A DNA stretch of 64,000 bases from Branchinecta lynchi (Eukaryota > Arthropoda > Branchiopoda > Anostraca > Branchinectidae): NCBI GenBank assembly GCA_023053575.1, contig JAKZAP010000018.1:682001-746000 (forward strand), written 5' to 3'. This document shows positions 8,666-20,600 of the stretch, piece by piece. A program made the position numbers and the translations under genes. A model generated the notes under the pieces. It did not search any database. It had not been told where the DNA came from and was given only the letters and a program-made list of their open reading frames with translations. Numbering within the stretch: position 1 is the stretch's first letter; each line of letters starts with the position of its first letter.

Positions 8666-11600
8666 GTAAGGTTTTTTTTTTTTTTTTTAACCCGAGTAGC
8701 ATCTTTCCAAACCATTTGATTTTTTACTTTTTGGGCTACGACTCCTCCTCCACCCGGCGACGTTAATATTTCCGTAAAGGACACCTGAATGAAGAGTACC
8801 AAGTATCATCCCTATCTGTATGACTTCCATTTACATTGCCTGCAGAAAACCCAATCCAAATACGAAATATTGTTTCCAAGCCATGATTTTTGCTCCATTT
8901 TGCATCTGTCCTTATTTCAATACCGAACAATTTGAGAAATGAACAAATTTCTCCAATTTTCTCCAATTGCACTTTTTCTCTTGGAGTCTGCATGTGCAAA
9001 AATCCAGAAACGAACATCCCTATTTTGAAAACATCACGCTAGGAGAAGAATGCTCTTCGTGGCCATGTCTGTAAATGCATTCTCCATTTTGTGTTCAAGT
9101 ATGGTTTCATTGTTCAGGTGTCCTTTAAACTCTTTAACTGTAAGGTTTTAAAGTACTTGTTCGTCATATTAGTCTATTCTGCCGCTGTGTCCTGGGTTAG
9201 AACTGACATCCTTGGAACGACTAGACTGTTCTTCTGCACGCACAGGGTTTAATTCCCATCGAAGTTTAATCCCCATGTTCCAATCGTAAATTTAGAAGCA
9301 CATTGGGTAGTTACAAAAACAGTAGTTTCACATACCATGGTATCTGATACCACGGTTACTCCATTTGCGTTTGGTCGTTTTTGCAGTTACCGTGGTATCT
9401 GATACTAGGGTTACTTTGCAAAGGCAAAAGTCGGCAATTGCCGAATTTGCGCTTTCAGAAGCCATCCCGAAAGAAACACTAATATCCACTCTTATCACAA
9501 GTGACAAACTTCTTTCCCGTCAACTTCTTTTCCACCCTGGCTACTGTGTTGGTGATGATGAAAGTGAGAAACAGTAGCCTATCTGCAGAAACGCCTTCTG
9601 ACCGTGGTATCAGACACCACAGTATCTGCTAAAATGCAACTGGGCCAGGCCAAAACGGCGAGGAATAAAAATCGCGAAATTAGAACCGTGTTCGTAAAGC
9701 GCGTTCGAAAGTAAAACAGTTTTCTTTAATACACTGTCAGAAGTTTCATAACAGATTGCGCATAACACTTTCAAGAGTAACACCTTTTTACTCACAAATA
9801 AAGTGTTATGACCGATTAAGTTTATACTATTTCGTGCCTAGATCTCCAACAACAGCTACAATAGGTACAAATACACTGTCAGAAGTTACATAACGACAAC
9901 AGAAGGATGCGCGGTTTCAACAGATAACACTTTGGGATGTTATCTGTTATGTTTCTTTCGTTCCCGTTAGCATTTTTACCAATTGAAGGTGTTGTTGGAG
10001 ATCTAGGCACGAAATAGTGTAAACTTAATTGGTCATAACACTTTATTTTTAGGTGAAAAGGTGTTATTCTTGAAAGTATTATACGCTATCTGTTATGAAA
10101 CTTCTGACAGGGTACTGACCATAGTTTCTTCACTGCTATAGCATTTAACAGATGGATGGGACGCTTGTGTTTAGGACGGATTTCATTTTTTTTTTTGTGC
10201 AACCCTTACCGCATCTTGTTCCTTGTAGACCTCCTTAGCTCTTATGACCCTTTACACGTTATTACTTCTCGAAACACAGTACCGAAGGGTCATAAAATAG
10301 ATATTCCCGGCATCTACCGTAGCATTTGAAACACGGACACAAATTTCCGACAGTGCATGAAAGACGAACTCTTCACTAAAATTAGGACGTCAAGAAATGG
10401 GAGAGATATTCTCTCAAAGTTCCGGCATAACTGCAAGTTCGACGAAAGAACTAGCCTAAGTGGAAAAAAAAATAGGCGGTGCTTTGAGAGTGAAATCCCG
10501 TAGAAGAAAAACGAGCAGATTTTGAGGGGCTGAAAGATATCTAATTGACTTAACAGCTTTTTATCGCAATTTTTTTTTTTTTACAAAATTTCCGATTTTC
10601 TCTAGAACTGTAAAATTTTATTATCGGTATGAGTTTAGCATATGTTTTTAACCGTTTTCGGACGCTCTGATTGGCTTGATTAGGAAATGTTTGGCTCAAT
10701 AAGGTTGTTCGCTGGAGTCCTTAAAGGACACCTGAATTAAGAGTACCAAGTATCCTCCCTATCTGTATGACTTCCGTTAACATTGCTTGCAGAAAACCCA
10801 ATCCAAATACGAAATAGTGTTTCCAAGCTATGATTTTTGCTCCATTTTGCATTTGTCCTTATTTCAGTACCGAAAGATTTTAGAAATGAACTAATGTCTC
10901 CAATCAATTGCGCTTTTTGTCTTTGAGTCTGCATGTGCTAACCTCCAGAAACGAACATAACAATTTGGAAACGTCACGCTCAGGAGAAGAATGATGTCCG
11001 TGGCCATGGTGTGTTCAAGTATGGTTTCATTGTTCAGGTGTCCTTTAAAGGACCCGGCGTACCTATAATGCACATATTTCTGTAATCGTTACATCCATTC
11101 TTGAACCCAGAAATCCGAATTTCATTCAGTACATTATTACCCTGCTGTCGATATGTCACTTATTTTCACGCTTTCCTTTTTTGCCTAATTTCGATGCTTA
11201 GCCTATATCATGCTCCCGTTGACTGTTAGACAGAAGCTGACTTATCAGATAAACCAGCTATCTACATTTTTCCTTGTTTTTCCTTGGAGTCAACGGGCCC
11301 GGAAAAAGTTTAGAACACAAAGTCGTGAGTAATTCTTTAAAAGCATAGCCTGGTTTTAAAGTATTCAACTGCTTTTAATATTAGAATGTAAACAGTAAAT
11401 AGTGCGAGCGGTTCTTTAAGTGTCCTTGAGGGATTTCTCACAAATTTAGCATTGAACATTTTTTCCTTATATTTCATTCCAGTATCTTATTGTCACAAGT
11501 ATGTTTTTAAGCCAATTAAATGCTACGTCAAAATTAGACAGATAGGAACACTTCTGAAACACTAAATCGATTTCTCAGCACATTGAACATCTTGCCCGCT

Positions 11601-14600
11601 GTTCACATTGAACTGTGGGTTTTGCGAAACCAACAACCACTTCGTTTCGAATGCAATAAAAAGCTTGAAATTTGATCCTGTCAACAAAAACTGTTCCTAC
11701 GCTTTGCCGTCATTCAAGATCTCGATCGTAAGGTGAAACGGAAGGTTATCAGTGAAAGAGCTCGAAGTCCAGCGTTGGTCGGCGTTTTGGCGTTCGTGTA
11801 AATATGCCAGACATAGCCATTTGTTTGAGCCTGATTATTTCTATGAGTTTGTTCTCAACAACGCGACCGGAAGGACTAATTCACTATGTGTGGGTTGATC
11901 CTGAGTTTAAATGGGGGCAGGGATCTAACAGATATAAGCCTGAAAGATTTCCTAGATGAAAATCCAGGACACACTACGGTATATTATCCTAACTTTGAGG
12001 GTGTTTGCGAGTGTTTGATGTGTCGAAATCAAAACTTGTAGTGCTCTGGCAGTCTGCACACTTCCAGGAAGGGTCAGACCCCTGTGCTCTTGTCGCTTTT
12101 CGAGTTGTATTCTCGGTGAAGTATATAATTTACATCGGTTGTGCCTGAAAGTTTTTGTGCGGAACAGTTACCTCAGTCCTGAAAAAAGGAAAGATTCCGA
12201 CTGATTGTGCATCTTATAGGCCAATTACGGTCTCTTGCAATACAAGCAAAACTTTCGAGTATCTTCTCCTCCCATCAGTTAATTCTTCGGCATATTTTGG
12301 TGAAAATCAGATTGGGTTTTCAGCTGGGGTAGGTTGCCAGCAGGCCCATCGAGTTTTAGCTAATGTTCTCACTGAGGCTACCAAAAAGGGATTCGAGTTA
12401 CATTTATGCGCCTCGGATCTCTCCAAAGCGTTTGACACCGTTACGCATTCCCAAGCTATTTTTTCCCTTTTTAGTCACGGCATCAATATTTCGGTAATTT
12501 TTCTTCTCAGATATTGGTATTCAAATTCCTTTTTGCGGATTAAAACGGATATGAGGGTTTCAGAAAGTAAAATTGCAGTGCGGCGTGGGGTCCGGCAAGG
12601 TGCTGTCCTTTCCCCATCTATTTTCAAATTCTGTATATCATCTGTCCTTTCTTCTATCCCATCCACTTGCATTCTTAATTCAGTAAATATCTCTTATCTT
12701 GCTTATGCGGATGATATTGTTTTGATCAGTAGGACTAAAAAAGGGCTTTCTTTGTCTGTTTCAGCAGTAGCATCTAAACTTCACGCGATTGGACTTTCTC
12801 TTAATCTTTCAAAGTGTGAATATCTTTCATTTAATAGTAATAACACGACTCTAATTTGTGGATCTTTTTCTATCCCATCGGTTTCGTCTTTTCGGTGCCT
12901 GGGAATTAATGTTAGTAAAACATTAAAATCTTTCCGGACTCTCGCAGTCGTTGATTGCAAGAAGAAAATCCAACTAAGCTATTCTAAAATTGTTGCTAAT
13001 CGAGGTAGATACAATAGAAAATCTCTTGCTAAATTATATTCGGCTTTTACAGATCACTCGGTTTTATTTCTTTCTGGTATTTACCCTATTTTCCATAAAA
13101 AATATATCAGTTCAGTTCGTTCTTATTATTTCCGGTTTTCCCGCTTTCTGTTGTATCTGCCTCCATGGTACAGAAATCGGAACCTAATATCTATTTACAG
13201 TTTTCCGGATATCGGGTCGAAACTTACGGAGCCTGCTGGGAAATTACCCCAGTCAACTTATAAGATTTGCCCGCCCACAGTGGCCTATCTCGTTTGCTCT
13301 AGTTTCTAGTGCTTTTTGTTTTGTGAAGTGCTTGTTTTGTTTATTTTATTGATACTCCGCTTTGATCTTTTTGTAGCGGGTCAAAAATAAATTATTATTA
13401 TAGATGGCGCTATATACAAGGGACTTGTACCGTGACAAGTAACCACAAGTAACCAAAAACGATTTTTTTTTTCTTTCGAAATTCAAAAATTCGTTTCTGG
13501 TTTATTTGTCCCATATGTAAAGTGCCATCTATGTAATTTAAATTATCTTCCGTGATATGGGGATGGGAACTGATGTGAATTTTCAGGATCACGGTTCCTA
13601 TTGCCGGCCTCTGTGTGCGAACTGTGTTCACAAGCCCCTCGGTGGCTCAATTGGTATAGCGGTCGCCTTGTAAGCGGAGGGTCCTGCGTTCAAGTCCTGG
13701 CTGAGGAGCATTTTTGTCTTCAGCTCACTACTTATACTTGGTGAAATGTATACAAGCAAAAATTCAGCAAAAAATAAAACCTTCTTGAAACAGGTCAGTT
13801 TCGGTATTTTCGACAACGAATGACCTCTGAAGACCGCATTAATTTCCGTTCGGCAGTGACTCTAGTAGTCTGTTAGAAAAGCAGATCGTTTGTTATTATT
13901 ATGCCTTTATTTCAGCCAAGGTTCGGTAAAGTTCACTGACTAAAACTATAACACACACAAACTTAAAGGACGTGTCTTACCTGTAATACTAACGCAACCT
14001 AATTCCATAATCAATCCATATATTTCTAAACCCGGAGACCCCCGTTTCGTACGGTACATTCTGACCCCTCTAACAGGACCACGCTGATTCTCTCACTTGC
14101 CGTGTTTTGCTACCATCGATGTGTATCACGCTGTCGACGGTTATTGTTTCCCTGTTTTCGCAAGAAAGTCAATGGGTCTTGGAAAATGCTTAAACAGCCA
14201 AAACCCCGGGTTATAATATTAGTGTTACTTCATCCCAAGTAAATATTCCTTGAGCCCAAGCTGACTTTGAAACATATATTCAATACAACGGATACGTCAG
14301 CTACGATGCTTCATCAGCGATATTTCGGCCCTTCTTAGCAAGAGTCCTCGTCAGGCTGTCAATCTTCAGGGTCAACGTGGGGAAGGATTAAACAAACCTG
14401 TAATTCTGATTACAGGCTTTTTGATTACAGGTTTGTTTCCATCCCCCACGTTTAGATTGACAGCCTGACGAGGACCCTTACCAAGAAGGGACGAAATATC
14501 GCTGATGAAGCATCGTAGCTGACGTATCCGTTGTATACATTATTTGAATATCTGTTTCATCCCAAGTTAAATCCCAAGCTGACTGCGAATCAGGTTTGGT

Positions 14601-17600
14601 CGTGCTAAACCGATTAATCAAATGAAATTTTTATTCGGTGGTGTTTCGACTCTTCTTGGCAAGGGTCCTCTTCAGGCTGTAGCTAAAAGTATAAGTTTTT
14701 TGACCGAAGAAGAATAAATAAAAGCTTGCTAAAAATCCAGTGAGCGCCACCAGCGTCTAGAGTCCCACGCAGAAAATGTGAATTTATTGGAATTTGAGAT
14801 CAGTTATTCAGATTTTTTGATCAGATTTGAGATTGTTTTTTGCCTAGGCTCGATTGTATTTTCAACTTTACGGGCTAATTAGAACTTGGCAGGAAATCCA
14901 TCGTTCGAACCGGAAGCTTTCCAAGCCAGAACACTAAGAATTTAATTCGTATTTTTGTTTCTAGGTTGTGTGCCTCTCTTCTTCTCGTATGTGGAATATA
15001 TCATCCTACTAATGCCGTAAGTACTTTTCTCTTGAATAATAGTATTGATTAGCGAAAATCGTTTTTTCAACAAGAGGCTTAGCCCGCTATAGGTGCGTAT
15101 GATTAATTTTGCTAAATTGGTCCATCAGTCTTCTAAAGATTGTTTTTTTTTACTATTCATTTTCAGGACGAATAACACGTAAATGCTCAATGACACAATC
15201 CAGCGTTCCATATATTGATTGAAATGACAATATGTAACAATATACCAGACTTAGTTACTTGCTTGTAATTAATCGTTAATGATAAACAAGATCTAAAGCT
15301 CATATGGCACTTGCAAAGTTAGGTCAGAGGATGACTGTGGGAATTTGTCGACTCATAGTTTATTATAATCTTTTGCAAACAAAACCATTAAGGCACGAAT
15401 GTTCATAGGACCTTGGGGATCATGAAAATGTACGGTTTAGTCGAAAGTTTTTTTTGCACTTTGCTGTAATCATGCGCACTTTAATGGGGCTAGAAATTCA
15501 TTTTTAAGCGAAGCCCTGAGGCGAACTGATCGCGTGGGCCCTTAGTGATCATTGAAATGTAGCCTATCGTTTGCGCAAAAATATATTTTGTACTTTTCGG
15601 TTAAGATGAGTACTTTACAGGACACCTGAATGAAGAGTACCAAGTATAATCCCTATCTGTATGACGTCCGTTGACATTGCCTGCAGAAAACCCAATCCAA
15701 ATACGAAATACCGTTTCGAAGCTATGATTTTTGCTCTATTTTGCATCTGTCCTTATTTCAGTACCGAGCAATTTTAGAAATTAACAAATGTCTCCAATCA
15801 ACCCTTCTTCTGGAATATTTTTAACCAGATAAGCCCAAACGTATATCTAGAAGAAATTCCATTACGATCCGGCCAGCGCTGTACAAGATTTGAATGAATT
15901 GCGCTTTTTGTCCTGGAGTCTGCATGTGCAAACCTCCGGAAACAATCATCCCTATTTTGAAAACGTCACATTCAGGAGAAGAATGCTCTCCGTATCCATG
16001 TCTGTAAATGCATTCTCCATGGTGTGTTCAAGTATGGTTTCATTGTTCAGGTGTCCTTTAAGGAAATTCGTTCGTAATCAAAAACCCTTCAGGCAAAAAT
16101 GATCATGTGCCCTTGGGGATCATAAAATGTGTCGTTTGGTCAACAGAATTTCTTACACTTTGCAGTTATGCTGCGTACTTTCAGGGAGGCTTGACATTCC
16201 TTTGTAAGGAAAACCCTTAAAGGACCCCTCTTGCTAATTCTGCCTTTTATAATATACTTAGCTCCCTTATGGAATTATAAGCTTCTAAAATCCCTACCTT
16301 TCTCCATTGTTTCGTTTCGTATCTACGCATATTTAGCGCTTTTTCGGCCTTGCCGAGTTTTCTCGTCACCCAACGAAAAGTTTGCGGGAATCTTCATGTC
16401 CGCTGACAACTCTTTCACACATAAGGATGTGATAATTCTCTGTTTATTACTTCTTTTCTTTGCTTAGTTTTCTCACTTTTTGACCAAGGCACGTTCAGTT
16501 TTCAAATCTTTTGCGCTCAGCCGCCGCGTCAGATAGCAGGAAGTATGGATATAATCGAAAAGCGCTAACAAGAGAATCGCTAGTTTCAGGTGGAAAGTAA
16601 TGGTATTTTCGAAAACCTTTTTTCTGATCTATTTTATAGGGAAAAGATCATTTCTAATAAGAGTTGTGCTTTAAGGCACACATGATCATGGACCCTTTGG
16701 GGATCATTGAAATCCATGTATTGGTCAAAAGTTTTTACTTTGCGGTTAAGACTTTAAGGGCGCTAGAAATTCATTTGTAAGCAGAAATCTTGAGACGCAA
16801 ATGAGAAATATCAGAGGCAAGTACTCTTCCCAATTACCAAGTTTCGTTGAGATCTGATCGAAAGTTATGCATACCTCAAGTTTCCAGGATTTTCCTCCCC
16901 CCGCATGATGGTTGGATCTCCGAGTGACTATTTCTAGGTCAATTTTGTTGGGTTTTTAATGTGCCAGCTAACTTTCATTGTCCTAGCCGATCTCGAAGTA
17001 CCTTAACACTCGCCACCACCGGAATTCCGGACCCCCTTCAGCCCCCCCCCCACAGTGCCCGGATCCGACCCGGCTCTGTGAAAGATGTATCTAGGGCTCG
17101 TCAAAAATTTTCGGTTCCTCCCTCCAACTCCCCCAAAAATCATCAGGTCCGGTCCGGACTTGAAATGAAACTTCTGAGGAAATTATCCAGTTTGATTCCG
17201 TATATCAAGTTTCATAAAGATCCGATCACCTGTTCGAAAGTTATACATTTATCAAGATTCCTGATTCCCCCTCCCTCCACTCCCCTCACAATGGTTAGAT
17301 TGGGGAAGCGACTATTTCCAAGTTAGTTTGTTCGGGTTCCTAATACACTGTGACAAAGTGATCGGGATATGAAGTGCCGTAAAAATCGGTGTCAGTGTGT
17401 CAGCCATCGAATTCGTGGGTGGCGTCTATTATAGGCGACTATAGGCTTACCAGTATGCTACTGTATTCGAACGTCTATCAAATTAGAATTAGGATTATAG
17501 GGTATTCAAACTTCCACTTCTAACTCAAAACTTAATTATTTAATGGAAACAAGTTTGCCGCACCAGCAACCTGCGGTTTCTTCTTTTTGGCTGTCTATCT

Positions 17601-20600
17601 TGGTGTAAAAAATAAAGGGGCTTTAGTGTTGATTGACTCCAGAACCCCATTTTGAAGTAGTGTTTAGAGTGATAGATTAGTCTTCCACAAACTCCTCATT
17701 TTTGGATATCCTATGGCTGACGCTGGGTACCCTATGCCAAACGCTAGATACCTGTTGGCACTTAACCCTGACCCGCAGATGCATTCTGATTGGTTGATTT
17801 CTTAGCTTCAAATCATCAATATTTTATTCGCTTACAGTATCCTACTTTTGGCATAGCCTATCCAGCGTGTTAGGCATAGGGTACGCCAAACAACAGACGT
17901 ACCCAGCGTTGGGCATAGGTCAAAAATCATGGGGTTAGTGGTAGACTGTGATAGATAGCGTATTCAGATTCCCCGTTCTAACTTATAACTCACGCAATAA
18001 TTAATGGAACCGATTTGTGGTTTGCCTCATCAGCAAACGGTGCTTTGTTCAGTTTGCTCTTGGGTGGCAAAAACAGTGCTGCTTGACCCGTAAGACCAAA
18101 ATTGTCACATACATTTAGTTCAAAATTGGGAGAATTACGACGCAAAAAATTGAAACTATTATCAATTGGAGGCGGTGATTTCCGCTGAGTACGTGAGCCA
18201 TGTGGTTTTGTTCCGGACAGATTAGAGATATATGTGCCAATTTGTGAATGAAAGATGGCGGCTGTTTTGCTAGATTGGTAGTAGATTTGTAAATCGTTCG
18301 CAAGATGTCAGCAAGACCTAAAATTTCCAGGAAATATAGCTTCATTTTCCTCGCAGCAATCAGCATTGTAACTAGTCCAAGCAATTGAAAAAATAGAGTA
18401 GAATCCGTTACCAGTCGATAGGAATGATAATTGTAAATATTACTGTAACTTTTCTAAAAATCCTAACACCAGGAATCATTTTTGTTTGACTTTTATTCGC
18501 CTGATTTCTTGTTAAAACTCCGACTCTAAACCGGGACATACTAGCAATAACCCAATCTTAAGACTCTGCTTGACATGAACATGGTATCTCTTCTGTGTCT
18601 CCATCAGTACCACCCACGATTTTGGACAGGAAACGTTCTAGTCCCACCTTGTGATCAGTCTCGAGCAAGAACGGAAATACGAATGAAGTCTGGGTCCAAA
18701 TGCGTTTGACCCAAGCCCGTATCCAGGAATTTATTTCGGGGGGGGGGGGCCTGCTGGTCGGACAAAAAAGTACAAAAATACATAGAACAGAGGGAAAAGC
18801 CTATAAAAATCATTATTTGTGTATGTTTCGTTGGGGGGGGGGGGTCAACCCCCTAACCCCCCCCCACTGGATACGGCCTTGATTTGACCCGTACGAAAAT
18901 AATTTGTTCCCCAGTTTAGGAAGTGGACCCAGCCCTTTTGCCCCTGAACCGGAAGGGTAGGGGGAGGGACACCCCTAAACCCTTATGTCCACAAGTGTAC
19001 CAAATTTGGATTCAATACCTGTCACAGTTCACGGACTTAACTCACGGGCAATCTGGACCCAGCTGCCCATGTACAGGGAGGGTGGGAAGGTGCAACTATA
19101 AAAGTATCTTCCTAACCCTAGGATCTATAAGTAGAAAGTCATTCATCATTCTGTTTCCAGCTGTGGTCAGGTTACGATTATAGCCACTAGGCAATCTGGC
19201 CCATTTTCCCCTGAACCGCGTGGGTGTGGGGTCTGCGAAATAGACCACAATGCCAACAAGTATAATAAGTTTCAATCTGTCAGGGTTCAGGAGATATGTT
19301 ATGAACTCCAAGAAAAATGTTTATAGCCACTAGGCAATCTGGCCCATTTTCCCCTGAATCGGGTGGGTGTGGGGGCTTCAGAAGTAGACCACAATGCCAA
19401 CAAGTATAATAAGTTTCAACCAGAGGCGTTACTAGCGAAAATGTTTGGGGGGGGGGGGGGGCGAGGCCTTTACCGACTGGCTGGTAATTTTTACCGACTT
19501 TTTCTGCAGAAAAAACGACTGTTCTCAACAACAAAAATTACATTTTTGAAAAAGATCGACTGATTTTCAGAAAAACCGACTATTTTGACAAAAAATCGAC
19601 CAATTTTCAGAAAAACTGACTGTTTGCATGAAAAAATCAACTGTTTTGACGAAAAATCGCGGCGCTTCCCGCCGACTCGGTTATTTTTTACTGACTCTCC
19701 GACAGCATTGGTGGGGGGGGGGCGTCCCTCCTCCCCCCCAGTCGTGACGCCCCTGGTTTCAACCTGTCATGGTTCAGGAGTTATGTTATGAACTCCACCA
19801 AAAATGTTTATAGCCACTAGGCTGCAGAACTCTCCGACAGCAACCCCTCCCCCCCCCCCCAGTCGTGACGCCCCTGGTTTCAACCTGTCATGGTTCAGGA
19901 GTTATGTTATGAACTCCACGAAAAATGTTGAATACCGAAAACCGACTGCAGCAGCCGTAAGTGTGGGTTGTTCATAATTGTACAATCCACTAATAGGCTA
20001 AATCATGAGTGGTGTCATATACATAATATTCAGGGAGCATCCATGTTAAGTGGTTTCAATCCGAAAAGAAGGGGGATCGTAGCCGTGCTAATTAGGCTAC
20101 TGTATTATAAATTGCAGGAAAATTTAGCGTGTGCTGAAAAAGACGAGGGGTAGAGGCTGCTGACTGTTTCAGTCTGATGGTAGATTTTCTGCCTGACAAG
20201 ACAGCGCAAACTAGAATGACCTGAGATCCCATGCGTGATACTATTGTGCATGTATATTAAGCCCAAAATGGACATTATCGTGACAGATTCGTGAGGGGGA
20301 GAGGGATCTAGTGGTGATTATTTTGGCTTATGTGACCAGATCCGACATCGGAGTTAAGGAATGCTGTGGTATATCAAGCAATCTATCATAGGATGCCTAT
20401 CCTATGTTGTTTATCCGGTGTTTTCGGGTTCGTTGGTAACCGCAAGCATTACAATTGTTGCAGTAGCCTTCTGTGATTTTCGTTTTTCTCGGGTTTCGTT
20501 TGGTAAAGAACAGCGGTAAGTAAAAACCAAGTTTTCCAGTTGAGTCAGCGCTATAACTTCTGTTCCTTCTAGACCTCCTCTCGTCTAATTTTTGATTTAG

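Larger units (their letters stand above)
14240..14590. mobile_element. Fold-back element with a hammerhead-like motif in each arm, copy 1
   Basis: The whole stretch is a near palindrome: AACGGATACGTCAGCTACG at about 14287 returns as CGTAGCTGACGTATCCGTT near 14513, and CAGCCTGACGAGGAC lies in each arm. The centre is AAACCTGTAAT...ATTACAGGTTT. The flank CCTTGAGCCCAAGCTGACTT recurs at 34745 and 44060. The layout recalls inverted terminal units of Penelope-like elements, but no RT is attached. Confidence 0.7.

Noticed and set aside
11815..11898. Plus-strand ATG followed by [15 protein letters not shown], looking like a signal peptide with a possible donor at TAT|gtgtgg
   Set aside because: The 8613 exon has ideal initiation context, a strong gtaagg donor and the phase that exon 14965-15016 needs. 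This frame has a weak donor and would bypass that exon.
13632..13706. Functional tRNA-Thr gene
   Set aside because: T stem does not pair and the acceptor has a mismatch; a SINE or pseudogene is more likely.
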